64,000 bases of DNA, from the NCBI GenBank assembly GCA_942159475.1, contig OW804094.1:57098966-57162965 (forward strand). Direction: 5' to 3'. Shown here piece by piece: positions 1 to 13,780 of the stretch (the first letter of the stretch is position 1; each line of letters starts with the position of its first letter). Source of the stretch: Sthenelais limicola (taxonomy: Eukaryota > Annelida > Polychaeta > Phyllodocida > Sigalionidae). Under the pieces are notes generated by a model, which was not told the DNA's origin, searched no databases, and worked only from the letters and a program-made list of their open reading frames with translations. A program made the position numbers and the translations under genes.

Positions 1-3000
1 AGTTGAAAAGAGAAAGACACGTCCAAGTATTGTTACAGACAATTAACCTGTATATTTATGAGGTATATTCACAAGATTCATAGTTCCTGAAAACGCTTAT
101 CAATATTGGGAGTGCTACGACATTCCTTGCACAGTAATACAAGCATCAATAATGGTACAGCCACCGGCAGTACCATCCCCCCACTTCTTCCCCTGATCGC
201 TATAGAATCACAGTTATGCATAATGCATATCAGATGCTATACCTTTATTGGAGATAACAGCGTGCCTAACCTGCAGAAGACTACTGGGTGTTCCCTCAAT
301 AATATGTGCTTTATTGGCACAAAGTAAGAAATTACTCTGATCGCAACCCATCTAATGTCAGAAATCACTCTGACCTGTCAGTTCCAGATAAGTGGAAAGT
401 GAAATTCGTTTTCACAAGCGTTGTACTGTGATGCCAGCAACAGAGTAGGCTTTTACAAAGCTGCGGGTAGGAATTGAGGAGGAGGAATCTAGCTCTTTTT
501 CTGATTTAGTAATTTCAGAGCGTCGAGCCTCTATATGCAAATGGTCTTGGCGTCAGAGATGGCACATCATTATCTAGGAATCTAATCATTCTGACAGGAA
601 TTGATCCTACCAAATAACCCCTCTTAATGAAATGCCTTTCAAGCGGATGAGGCAACAGCAGGGTGCTGGGGCTGAAACTTGTCTTTCACCCTTTTGGGAT
701 TATCCTTTATACCATGCCTCTGTTAAGCCAGGATTTACTCTCCCCATTTCCAAGGTAGAATAAAAACCTTTCACTTTTGGTCGAATATCCAGCTCCACTC
801 TGATGCGCTATGTCCCCTCTCTTGTTGGAGATATATTTAGTCCTGTTAATAATCCGACTTCATCGGTGGCTATGAATTGTTTATCGGGTGTGGTCGTCCA
901 TTCCACATGCAGATTACATCACTGGCTTCTAATACCTGTTTTGCGGAAATTAATATCACAGTGTTAATTGCGGGACAAGCGGTATGATTGCCCACCAAGC
1001 TAGTTTTATCATTATTAGACCGTGCCACCTAATCCTACCTTGGGATTCTACCTTTACCATCAAAATAATAAGTCCTATAAATCAAATAAATTGCGCTTGA
1101 GAAGTAGTTTTCCTTCTTTATCCTTTAATTATCAAAATTTAACGTATGCTTGAGAAATATTTGGTCCCCGCCAAAAGGGACTATTAGGAAGAAAGTAGAA
1201 CGTAGCCTGTGGTGGATGATGAAGGCAAAATTTATTTTAGTTCTCTGTGTAATTGGGTTTATAGACCGGACTAACTTCGTTATAAATTGGGCGATGTGAG
1301 CAAGGTAATAAGCACATAAATCGCATGTGAACCATACAAGCAAAATCAAGCTTCAAATCAGTGGCATTATGTCATTACTTCAAGGTGAATAATTCCATCG
1401 TCGCATATATGCATCCAGGCCTGTAATAATACTATCCTCTGATGAATTACCTGTAAGGGCTCTATATCGTTCCTCTCTTCAAGCATAAACATTGAATTAT
1501 CTGCCAACATGTACATAACCTGCATGTATTACAATTTAATAAGCAATAATTAGTGCTAATGATTGTTGGGAATATCAATAATAATGTGGTTAATCATTGT
1601 TACGCAATCATTGCGTAATATTGCGTGATGTGATAATATAACATTATCCCCACTTGTTCGTTATTAGTTTCTGTTCTGCACTTGCTTCATGGTAGGTGAA
1701 TGAATTTAGTTTATGAATAAATATGTATATAATAATATATTGGTGTGTGGGTATGCTGCATCCAATTGCACTGCATGGAAGGGTGAGAAGCCGTATTAAC
1801 TGATCTTTCATAAAAAGCTCGAAACGCGCCCAGCCTTGAGTTTGATCATTGTGTATTGTGTGACTGGGATACAAACTGCATGGCAGGTTAGCGAAAAATA
1901 AAGAGGTATATGTTTTATACGAGCATCCGGAGTATAAAGATACTAGTAAATTCTAAACTAATTTGAAGGCACAAGATGTTTAATGACCACTGTGTTGAGT
2001 CTTCTTTGCAGTATATTTTTCTCTTGACATATAAAGATATCCAGCTTGTCTTAATTTTATCTCCCATTAAAGTCGAGTACTGGTGAAGTATATCAGCACA
2101 AGCTAGGATTACCTCGTTAAGGACAGAACACTATTTTTCTTCAAAGCTCTTTGTAGCACAAAAATAAACATTGTCTTGATAAAGTATGATCCATGAATAA
2201 TTAGAACCTAGGCACCATGATGGCTTTGTGGAGGGACAGCAGTTAGGAGGTAGATATAACATTCTGTATCTTATCTTTTCCGATTATGTATTAAGGTAGA
2301 CATTATCTCAGGTCTCTGCCCGCCAACTTCTTAACGCTCTTCGGTATATCGAGCAAAAACTGAACCACTTTTTATCTCATGGATCGCCTTACACGACTGA
2401 TTGGGTTATTGATTTAAGAGTCTTATAGTTTAAACTTGGGCCATAGTTGATATGATCGTAAGGCTGTCATTATTGACTGGAAAAATGTGTTCCCTAGTGA
2501 TGGTTTTTAAGGAACGAGGCATTTTTTGCATTAAATGAATTTGCGTCCTTCGGGGAACGACTTACTTTTTTTCTTGCTACTTATCAGGAGAGATTAATAT
2601 CTATATGGGTATATCTTCTTTTATTTCAAACTTTGCCCTCAAATATTATTACGAATATGGTATCGTATCTCCTCGTGATCCCAATAGAATACTGATTTGC
2701 ATAGTATACCTAAACTAGATTTTTTTTTCATTTAAAAGGTGAGTTAAAAGGGAAAGTAAAAGATTTCAAATAAATTGAAACTGGTGCTTTGTTGTAAATG
2801 ATATTTGATCCTTTGATATCCTAGAAGACATTATATAATCGTATAGGTCGACATATGATCGCGACAATTATATGTATAATCAAATCCGACCCTCACGCCT
2901 TAATCTCCTGTTTTAATCTTCGTTTCATCACTGATGGCTGACGCAAGTTCCAGGTCTTTCTTTTATTTTCTCAAGACTGGCTGAAATAGGAGAATCCTTT

Positions 3001-6000
3001 CCCATCAACAAGCCAATGAATTGCTAACATATCTATATCTATATCTATATCCATCTATATATAAATTATCATACATTAGCATACAATATAAACATAGATT
3101 TACATCAAGAGCTCCTGGTCATTTATAAATCCACTTTCTACATTTTCACTGGCTTCAGTCAATGACAGTCGTTTACTTGTTTTCCTTAAACGTTGGTCAC
3201 AATTTTTGTTCACCTCTACATTTAGTCATGTATAGGAATTTACAAACTATAAATTACCTTATAGGATCGTACTTAAAATGACTGTTGAACATTGGCCTGC
3301 AGATCCATTATCCCTATTCCTTGCTCGTTTTTCTGTTATCTGGTTATTCAAATATATATGCGGCTATTGCATGTACTGCCATTACCGCTTATCCGCCGTC
3401 AATATATCTTATGTCAGTATCTAACGTTAGGCTTCATTTTTCTTCATGAATCCACAATTAACTTCTTTGAATACTGAGTGTAAACCAACACATTCTGTCC
3501 TTGATGGCAAGTGGTGCACTCAGTAACTGCTAATCCAATATAGCGAGGCTGATCGATGAGTGACTCTTGCCAACTCCCCACATATAGACCTTATAAATAC
3601 ATGTTGGGTTCTTTTTGATGGGTACATGTGTCATATTGCTATACATAATAGAGTAACTGTCTAGTAAAATCCACCCAGTAAATCCTGCTCACTTTTTCGC
3701 TTTGTGGCATGAATTCAGGGACAAAGCAAAGGGGCTTGCATTGTACGAGCCTGGCCCCTCGCAAAATTCTTGACAAGAGCCCTTGCAATATCCGCCGACC
3801 GGATGTCTGCTCCATTCGTGCGACTCACTTCCGGTGAAACTATGCGGACAAGGGCTTCTTCTTTCTTGTTAGTTTTTTACACGTGGTCATGGCATAGACC
3901 TGTCAGAATTTCACATCGGACCATCAACGTAAAAAGTATGTAACGTGAGAAAAATCGCGGCTTTTGATGGAGTAATTGATTTGTGTTTACAGATCAAATA
4001 TGCTGGCGATATTTATTGTCAACAGGGGCGAGTTTTCCTCTGGTCTACTGTAGATCCAGGCAATTTGCCCTGCTTTAAAAGGGGGTGTGGCTTGGTGTAA
4101 ACGTGTGAACACAATGTACTTATCCAATCTGGGATGAGTAATAAAAACGGCTGGGGCTAGGGGGTGAATTATGGACTTTCCATTAGGCCAGCAAACGGGC
4201 GCTTGGCTCGCTCGTTAGGAAGCATTTAGCCATTAGGCTTCTGCGGTCAGACAGCGATCAGCCACCAAGCGTAACGGTAGCGGCCATGTTATGGCTTCCC
4301 CTAACTAGCCCCGCTCCACTGCGTCTGTGGACGATACATCATCGGAGACCGAGCCCTACTCCCCCTTCTCATCATCATGGGCCCTGTGTTGGATGTCAGT
4401 GGACCTCATTAACATGACCATACAGGCTGAGTCTGAACCCTATAGCTTGTCTGCTTCATTATAAAGCAACCTTGCTCTCTGTCCTCACTCAAACCTTGTA
4501 TCAAATGGGAGATCCTTGTCCGTGAGTCCAAGCTTTTATTTACATGCCTGCACTCTATTCAGCAGGCTAAAGTATCTGATCAATGCACATCCCTCATAGC
4601 ACACCTTGCTTGTATTGCCTCCTTCATTGGCACGAGTCAGACGAAAAATTGATACATACTGCCTGACCGAGGTTGAATTCGGTTTGACTCCTAGATTGCA
4701 CGATTGAATCTTGACAGCAATTGGTAGATACTGTAGCTTCCCTCTTTCTCGCATTAATAACGTAATTGTATACTGTACCAAACTAGTATTTGTAATACTT
4801 ATTTTTATATATGTCCAATAATTAAGGCAACAAAGAAATACATTACTTGCAGTATCTGCTTACTACCACAGATGAACTATACAGGCACCCTGTGTGTAAA
4901 GTAGAACTCCAACCCTTGATGATTTCAGAGACGTAAGAAGCGCCTGGAGTGATTGTATTTTTATTATTCATAGGGACCCAGAGGCAGACATTTTCCTCTT
5001 TGATTGGATAGAAAGTCCCACACCCCAGTATAATAAAGGCTCCCTAGCTTTTCATATTTTCTGGATGCGGTTTTCTTTCATGTTCCTTTTTTTGCGCAAA
5101 TGTATATTTACCTTATGTGGTGAGTCTATGTGGGAGTGCGAGCCTTTTTAAGAATACCATCAATCAAACAAAAGACTCCCGAAGCCAGCTTAGTTCTCTA
5201 ACGCGTTGACGTATGTGATGAAATGTGGATGAAAACTGAAGTGAAAAAATTGTACTCGCAACAACCTCGGGGAGTAACGTAATTCGACGTCCTAAAATCT
5301 CGGAGGCCGTCTTCCGTTCAGGAAATAACTGATTGCGCCAATAAAACATCAGTGCCCTGAATTTAGTCATATTATCCCACACATAAAATCTTTGTTTTAG
5401 CTGCTGAGCCGGATCCATATGAATACGTCCCCGATGTGTCCCGAATATTTTAATTGAATTGTGTCAGTAATTCTCCTAGCAAAATTAGTTTCATCCTCGC
5501 TTCATATATACGACTGTTGAAGTATGAAATTGGTCTGCCATGGAACTTTGAGTGTTACATCTTTGCTTGGTACATCAAAGGCAAGAAATCTATACTACTT
5601 AAAGATACAGTATCAGAGAAATGAAATACAAAACCGAACGCCTAACCAAAATATATGGTGGGATAGCTTTCTCGTGGGAATCATTTAAAAAACGTCTACG
5701 TCTTTTAGTGTCGAACCTATAGATAGGAGTTCACACATTGTCCTTGGGAACGTAATGATTAATAGGTCATTGCAGTTAAATTATTCAATAGAGCTGTGTT
5801 TATAGACTCTCTTATATAACCTATCGCCAATGCTTTTATTTCTACAGCAATTTGCAATGCCTTCTGCCTTCTGGGAACCAGTTTAATTACTCTTAAATTG
5901 CTTTTCAAGAATTGCAGCAAGGTCCCATCAACAGAGAACAAGCCCTGCAATACGATATATATCCTATATATCATCAATTAGTCATCAACCACTCCATTAT

Positions 6001-7125
6001 AGATAACTTCACGTTTGCTGCACTTCTTACTATTGTACACTTCACACAGCTATCCTTCCTCTTAAGAAACGTATGCCACCAAGCCTTTTGTACCAAGCTC
6101 CCAATCTACACCACCACTACGTGTAAAACTCGTAGAAATTGTATTGTTTTGGTTAAGTAAATATTACTTTCTTTCTATTTTGGAGGAATTTAAATTTTAA
6201 CCACCTACATTCATGCTGGGAAGTGAAATATTTATATCACTGCCAAAATGTTAACCTCATCATGTTCACAGTCAGACATACGAAATTGTTAACGACAAGG
6301 ATCAACATACAGGAATAGAGAATTCTATACAAAATATTCTGTTAAAATTAGACAGCTTCCCATTATTGTGGTCATCTCATTCAATAAAAGAGTAAGTTTG
6401 AGAGATTGAGAGTAACACAATTGATATTAGTAATTATCTAGCTGAATCTATCGGCTACCACAGTATGGTGAACCAACGGTACATAAAAGGGAAAAATATA
6501 ATGGCGAAAATGATCTTAATCATCGATAATGTTAATCTATCCATGGGTGAAAGTGAATAACTACGGATGTAAAAACATTAATTGGGCAGGGAAAACAAAC
6601 GTTTCTATGTACATACTATCGATTTCAAATTACAATTTGCTTTATACCTGCATATCAATTCAGGCAAATGTAATATAATAGGCGACCGATTTAATGTAAT
6701 ACCTGTGATAGAAATTAATCACAACGAGCAGGTAAACTACATTTGCAGCTGAAACAGAATGTCAAAACATAATGTATCGCGTTTATTGTTTGCGATACCT
6801 CCTTAAGTTTCTTTGGCCAAAATAATTTCACCAAAGCATGGATTTGAAAATGTTAATATCTTTGTTGCTGGGTGTGTTGTGTGGGTCATGCTCACCCCAA
6901 ATTGCTATTGTAGAACAGCAAACTACAACAATTACTAATATTCTGAGAACAAAAAGTCACGAATTCATGAAAATCGGAGAAATTGCCACTACAATCGTGG
7001 CCCCGTGCGAAAACCATTTTCCCTAAATGTGTGAGTTTAAAGAAAACTGAGTCCCAGATGTGAAGATATTAGTGAAGTTAAAAAATAAAATGACTCGAAA
7101 ATGAGACAAATGTAAAAAAGCTGCC
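1..7125. other. Gene-poor stretch, nothing recognised
   Basis: I see no exon with a family motif on either strand. Reading frames are short and of biased composition. A short ATATCT microsatellite lies near 3030-3060. A GC-richer patch at about 4180-4460 has a 48-codon open frame without a start and no motif I recognise. This is most likely sequence downstream of the minus-strand receptor gene. Confidence 0.5.
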
Positions 7126-7194
7126 TGCGCCGGGATTCAAATTCACGATGTCCAGTTTGGCAGCCTTAGATGCTAACCACTTGACCATAGGGGA
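7126..7194 (-). repeat. tRNA-like SINE head or decayed tRNA
   Basis: Read on the minus strand, this segment has a pol III A-box-like block (TGGTCAAGTGG, plus 7178-7187) followed about 35 nt later by a B-box-like block (AATTTGAATCC, plus 7133-7143). The spacing is that of a tRNA. The order and the GGTTAGCATC motif after the A box resemble tRNA heads of SINEs. The ends do not pair into a convincing acceptor stem, so an intact tRNA gene is unlikely. Known: SINE heads keep A and B boxes while the cloverleaf decays. Inferred: a SINE remnant; the body was not delimited. Confidence 0.6.
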
Positions 7195-7274
7195 CTGTAG
7201 AGAACATGCATATAAACACTGCATGGGCATACACATTGATGCATCACATTCTAGGTTTACTTTAATCCCCCCCC

Positions 7275-7309
7275 CCCCATTCTCCTCATGGGGATTGAGG
7301 AGAATGGGG
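7275..7309. repeat. Short inverted repeat
   Basis: CCCCATTCTCCTC at 7275-7287 is matched by its exact reverse complement at 7297-7309 across a 9-nt loop, just after a poly-C run. It could fold as a hairpin. No function is evident. Confidence 0.7.
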
Positions 7310-10026
7310 AAATAAACTTTGAAGATCCCCGTGTTTGCCGCAGGCGATTTTATGATTAAAATTAATCATTTATGCATCTTGCATCTGCAATCTATTTCTA
7401 TAATATGTGAATGCAGGACTTCTAGGTCTGTACGCTTCCTGGGCCCTGTTTTATCCATATACCGTATACTTATAGTTATTTCGACACGGTTTCAATTGCG
7501 TTTTTTAGTGTTATATTGTTAGATACTTTCCTCTTTGCATAAGTTTGTTTTTAAATCGTGGAACGATCGCTGAAAAGTCCCATACTGTGCTTTTTTTCAT
7601 TTCTTCTAATTAACATTGGGTCTTTTCATAAAAGGTATTGCAATAGAAGTATAACAATTAAAGAACTACGTCCGATGAGGATCTTCATTATACCGAGGAA
7701 TATGACTCTAAATCAAGGATAGGCAATAATATTCCCTTTAATATTCGAAAGTTTGAAGGGCAAAACGTTAGAATCTATATGATACAAAAGCCTGGGGGTG
7801 ATCGGTTTTTACATCATTTATATGCTCAGTATCGATTTTTGTTAGCATTTTAAAATTTATCTTGATGCGATTTTCTCTATTGCTACACAATGAAGATAAG
7901 ATAAATTGTGATATGATGTGTGATATGATTTTATATTTACGTGGTTGGTTCACTATTGATATTCATGATGATTCGTGTTAGCTCCACATTGCCCGAAGGC
8001 AGGGTAGAAGCAATGTCAATGACCTTGCCTACCGGTTTCTAACCATCAATCATCATTTGACTCCTGGCGAATTTCAAAATCATTTAGTTGAAGACACACA
8101 CACACACATGATGATACAATACCCTGGTATCATGATATTTTACATACCACCTTCGTCCGACTATTCAGTGAATATGAATATATTCGCCATGTCTGCTGTG
8201 CCTAAAAATAGTATTACTTCATGTCATTGTGTGAACTGGGAGCGATTTTGTGTATATTTCCAAAGGCATGAGTAGTCACCATCTATACACTCTTTGCATC
8301 CGGTATAGAGGGAGACCCAGATACATGTAGCAAAATACGTTGGACGGTAATTATTGACTATAACTCCGATAGACCTATACCGAGATCGAAATGGCTCTAA
8401 CGACTGGGCATTGTTCTCTGTGGTCACAGACACCTGTCTGCCACGGTCCTTCATGTTTCTCAAACAAAAACATTTATTTTACTCTCCCTGTGTTGTGATC
8501 ATAGCGGAAATCCAAATGTTGGTTATGTTTACAGCTTTTACACATGCAACCAGAGATCTACTTACTGTATATTCACATCTGAGAAGGGAACAGTGTCGGA
8601 AATACTTGTGGCTCGCATGTACATGGATTTACCATGAACTAAGTATTGAGATTTTGGCACATCTGCTTGAAGAGTTGCCAATTTAGCGATAAAGACAATC
8701 GCACTATTTAACATTTATTGGATACTATTGGACAGACAAATGCCATTATTCTGTCGATTTCAGACTCTATTTTCCTTCGCAAACACCCCCACATTATGTA
8801 TTTGTCATCTGTTTACTGGCAGTGATGTTATACAAAAACGGAGTTATCAGACATATACTCATATATGTGGTTGTTCTATTTGTGTGTGTTTATGCGTACT
8901 ATGGCTCAAATTATATTTACAATCAATTACAGTCTTTGACACATCGTGTGCCTTAAAATGTACACAAACTAAACGTTGCAAAAAGTAAGATGCTTATTAA
9001 ATGAAATGATAGGCTGTGTCAACAACGTATTTCCGTCAATACTTTAATTATTTAGAAATTACAATCATGCATGGCAACGTAGCCATGATTTTATTTCCTA
9101 TGTATAAGTAAACGTTAATAAAAAAAAGTATTAGAAATATTTGCATGGCAATAAAATAGCAATAGGTGGGTGCACGTTCGTAGCTCTCTTAATCGATGCA
9201 ATAAAAGATGCCCGCGTAATCCCTTTCCTGAACCAGTCCATACGTCTTTTTATTCTCTTTAGGGAAAGCGTAATCTATTGACCCAGCGTTAGCGCGCATA
9301 CAGTGTCTCTAAATACAATGTGGCGGGGATCATCTATTTCATGGTCTTGCCATCGTATTGATCTCTTTATGATATAAAACCAGCCATCCTTAAAAGCCAG
9401 AGTGACGCATAGGCTTATCTAGATGGGTAGACCTAGGCACGGATTGAATATCTCGCATGCCACTGGAGGTTCTGATGTTCGTAGGTTTGCCACAAGGGCG
9501 TAAAGCAATTCCTGGTGCTAATTCTCGGAGTATCAAGAAGAGGGCGTGCTGGTTTGGGCAGCTTCAGACAGTCATAATGTCCTCATTACCTGCGTCGTAT
9601 CTTTGCCAAAGACAGATCCAGCGCTTCATTCCATGACACAAACGTTTTCTACAATGGGTTCATTAACATCAGCGAGAGTTGAATTAAAAATATAAGGGAT
9701 CAGAATAAAAAAAACATAGTAATTTGTGAAATGACCAATTTTAAATAGCTTATAATAGTTTGATATTACCATCGGTGATGATAATACAAAATGCTACAAA
9801 ATGGAGGTGACCCTTGGATCTGGCCCTTATATTGTATATGTACTCTTGCAAGCATTTTCAATAACGATAAGATGAGATGATTCTTGATTTGCCATAATAG
9901 GTGTAACGTTGACAAATTAAATTAAATTTTGTCCTGTTTCAACTCTTTTTGTGATAGAAGTTGTTATTCAACGTGTCTATATAATTATGGGGAAATCATA
10001 GGGGGAAATTCCATAGGGGGAAAGTT
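7310..10026. other. Stretch without recognisable gene
   Basis: No conserved domain was seen. The longest open frame (8354-8686, 110 codons) overlaps an antisense frame and has no motif. A short AC microsatellite lies at about 8095-8107. I see nothing else that I can support. Confidence 0.45.
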
Positions 10027-10064
10027 CCCCCTCCTGGAACTTCTATAGAAGTTCCAGGAGGGGG
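10027..10064. repeat. Perfect 38-bp palindrome
   Basis: The sequence reads identically on both strands, centred on TCTATAGA between 10045 and 10046. Arms are CCCCCTCCTGGAACTTC and its complement. It sits in a run of short G-rich blocks (AGGGGGAA and GTCCAGGGGG variants, 9998-10110). It could extrude as a cruciform or be the core of a small foldback element. Confidence 0.9.
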
Positions 10065-10139
10065 GATCCAGGGAAAGGTCCTGGGGGAAGGTCCAGGGGG
10101 AAGTCCTAGAACCGTTGCAAGGGTCATCCCCGATCGGCA

Positions 10140-10530
10140 CCTTTCAATCAAACTTAGCAACAACGTAGTAGTAATTAACTTAATAACGTTAAAACTGCAC
10201 GTTCGTGGGTCCTGACTGCCTCGCGCATTGAACAACAACAGGCTAGTATTTCGGGATGATTACCTTTTTACCACTTTGCTTTGCCCTTTCTTTAGCCCCC
10301 CACATCTACCATTCAATATTGAATATTCATCTTGTTTAGGAGGAAGGATTTGTAATCCCCACCTCATATGTTAGGTTACACGTAAGTATAGCGTTGCGAG
10401 GATTGTAGTAACGTCTAATACTGCACGTAGGCTATGCAGGTCCTGACTGCCTAGTGCATTGAACAACAACTTGATTTAGACCCTGAATGCCTAGCGCATT
10501 GGACAGCAACACGGGTTTTAGTAGGATTAT
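10140..10530. repeat. Imperfect local duplication
   Basis: A block containing 'ctgactgcct' then 'gcgcattgaacaacaac' near 10209-10235 recurs near 10442-10468, and a third, more diverged copy lies at about 10480-10510. The first two copies are followed by similar 'tttaccactttgctt'-like text. No coding content. It is a local tandem-type duplication about 235 bp apart. Confidence 0.5.
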
Positions 10531-10582
10531 TTCTTTACCAGTTTACTTTGCTTATTATTATAACTTTCTTGAGCCTCTTGCA

Positions 10583-10840
10583 GGCGCGCACATAAACGGG
10601 AGACAATCAAAACGAGACAATATTAAGCAGTTCTATAGATAATATCGCGCTCATAATGCATTTTGTCATTTGTCTCAAATAGATTTTTGAGACAAAAGAC
10701 GAAAGACAGCTCCTATGGCTGTCTTTTGTCTTTAGGCCTAATAAATACATTCGAGGCAAAAGACAATTAAGTGAGCGCGACATTGTCTAGAACTGCTTAA
10801 TATTGTCTCTTGGTGATTGTCTCCCGTTTATGTTGGCGCC
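10583..10840. mobile_element. 258-bp foldback/MITE-like TIR element
   Basis: The ends are inverted repeats: GGCGC, then ACATAAACGGGAGACAATCA, then GAGACAATATTAAGCAGTTC, matched in inverse at 10770-10840. The similarity reaches about 70-90 bp inward. TGCA flanks both ends (10579-10582 and 10841-10844), so the target duplication could be TGCA, although it is palindromic and might be part of the TIR. A central hairpin (AAAGACAG/CTGTCTTT near 10700-10730) is present. No ORF. Inferred: a non-autonomous DNA element of unassigned superfamily. Confidence 0.75.
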
Positions 10841-10844
10841 TGCA

Positions 10845-13780
10845 GATGTACCCTTTTTCGGACACTCAAGGTACAGGTGCGGCACAACTGTTAATTGGGA
10901 ATGATGTACGACAAATAATTTCCCATTTTGATAGAGAATAGTTTACAATGCAACATTAACATATAACTTATATTATATGGATTATATGTACGGAGAATGA
11001 CTTTTTGGTAACAAACCTGAATCGGACTGTTGTAGTAGAGATGCGTCGGTGACGGTTTTTAAATTCTGTATTGCTCTTAATATACCTGTATATGTGTACC
11101 TTTGTAATATTAATGGACAGATAGAATATGAACGAACTAGAAAATATATATGTAATAATGATTATTGATTTATTAATATTAACTTCAGCGACGGCTGAGA
11201 TACAGTGTACCTGCTACATAATGTTTTTCGCCGAATAAAAATATTCAAATACAAATACATTAGTCTTGCGTTTAATACGGTCGCATTCAAATTACCTAAA
11301 TCAATATTATTGCCTGCATGATATGGAGATGTTCCAAACCCACTAAAGGCTAAATAAATATCAGTATCTAATTTTAAACTGACTTTTGAAATCAATTCCG
11401 TTTGAATTCAATAAAGAGATCTATTTCATATTTGTACACGGAAGAATTATCTATTCGGAAATATTTTTAATTTTGAGACCGAGCAGTGGAATTGATATAG
11501 AAAAGAGTTGAACGGCTGTTACTAGGCCTATATCTATGATCGGTCAAAATAATTAATCTTGTGCATGACTCATGGAAAAATGTTTTTTTAAACCAGCCAT
11601 CTGTATTAATCAGGTTAGTCCAGAGTGAGGATTGTATCGCAATAATTAGATCTCATCTGGAGAATCCATAGTAAATGCTAATATACTATGACTCCTTTAA
11701 ACACCACAAGGTGGCACCAGCAGAAGGCCTGTTAGATTGGATAACCTCAAAAGAAATGACGGGCATAGAAGACAATTTTGATCACACATTGCGTGACTTG
11801 AATATATCATATTGGCTTCGTTTCAAAATGGTCTTATTCGTGACGCATGAGTAGATGCAACTTTAATTGAATACGCCAGGGCTCAATAGATTCGGGGACT
11901 AGGGCAATATCATTTTAAAAAGATAATAGCAGGCTGTATTATATGTGCGCTTTACAAACCCTTGAAAGCAAAGGTTACCAAAATATAGGCAACTTTAAAG
12001 TAATTTCAATGATTTTGTTAGAGCATTGGCTTGTCATTTTATTGATAGAAAATAGACCAAGTTAACATGAACCGTCAACTTAAGTGTTATCTGAGATTTT
12101 AATTAATGATAAAATGGCTGGCAAAAAGCTAACCTTATTCTGTCACACAAGATTTCATTCCGAAGAAAAATTAACCGAGGAAAACAGATGTTCTACTTGG
12201 TCTAACAATTTCATGAATTATTAAGTTTGGTTTGGGCGTCATTTTTCAAATTATTCAAATAAAAGGCAATGTTAATTACCATAGACCTGTGACCTCATTG
12301 CATTCAAATTCAGCTGATCTATTAGGTATTGTACCAAACCCTCCACCAACGCTCCTTTTATTTAAGAATTTAATAACTCTCTAATGGGATTCGCACTGTT
12401 CTTAATTGTGTTATATTCGCCGATGTTTGGACTACCCGAATAATGTTGGGATGGTTGTAAAAGAAGGTTTGCTTGTACAAGGCTCCCTCTGATGCTTATC
12501 GCAACTTTGAGCGTGATTACATTTGCTGTGGTTGTCAAATGAGCATTACTTCCCGGTCGAAGCTGCTTGCATAAAATTAATATAAGAAAATGCTTTTCAT
12601 TTCGGCTAATAAAGTGAAACCTTTTTGATGACGTTAAGTGCGCCGGTCCTTTGACAGATCTATATCGCCCTCATAGGCACTGAATAGTTACACATTTAAT
12701 CGATATTATAATTACCATAATTATAGATTTGTGTGAGGAATCAAAGGATAGTGACTCGTAAAGGAATGTTTTTATTTCCATCTGAAGTCATAGGAACACT
12801 GTCACTTCAAAAATACAGTAAATAACATGTCGGATAACAATAGAAAGTCATGAAAACATGAGTTCGGCAATATGTATAGTGTCCGTCTTCGTTCTTGATA
12901 TCGATATGCCTACATCCCTCTTAAAATAGGGGCAAGAAGCGTCCTATTTATTTGTTTTCTAAGAAAAAGCCATTATTTGGTACACACATCTAAATGAGTA
13001 ATATTGTTCTTTAAAAAGTAAATATTCCAAGAATATAAATTTGGCGGGTGTCTGTACTTGTCATTCTTTGTTTCTGAAAGTTATCACGAAGAGAGCAACT
13101 TACATTTCGTACCTATTATTCCACTCCACAGATCCCGCAAATATGCCGATCAGTTCAATTAAGTTCTTGCTTTTTTTCGGGATTGAATATACAATATACA
13201 CTGACACATGCGTGATAGACAATCAGCAAGACTTCACATCAATGAGGAGCACATACGACTAGTTCACAACGTAAAAGATTACGTGGCACATAAATAAGCT
13301 TTCTCTGAAACGTGAATTTTCCATCTGCCCTGCAGCAATTCAATTCAGACAGTGTCTCAATAATTATGTGGCGAATGTAAATGTGGCTTATAGTTTTGAG
13401 TGCATATGATAACATGACTGGTGAAGAAAGTTTACATATGTAAAACTAAATGGAATTGTATCATATTGATAAAAGTATTGTCTTGTTATATACAAAAGAA
13501 AACTAGATATTTCTTGTATCTGCCCTGGTCGACATTCCATGAAAAATATATAACATAATTATGTATATAAGAACCTAAAGGCAAGATTACATGTGCTCAT
13601 ACCTGGAAATAGTGTCTAAAAACAGACATCTGTACCTTTTCTTATTCCAATGGCCAAATTATCTCATTCTTCATAAAACTCTCGAGTATTACCTTGATAA
13701 CAGTCTCTACACTCATTTAAATAGCAATAGCACAATAGCGATCTATTCTAGTTAGTTACCGTAACAATGTGTCTAGCCAA
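10845..13780. other. Stretch without recognisable gene
   Basis: AT-rich sequence with no motif-bearing frame on either strand. The part adjacent to 13781 would contain the 3' UTR and polyadenylation site of the receptor gene on the minus strand. I did not identify a specific site. Confidence 0.45.

Noticed and set aside
4180..4461. GC-rich patch as a receptor N-terminal exon
   Set aside because: It is on the plus strand and downstream of the last exon; there is no start codon in the open frame and no motif.
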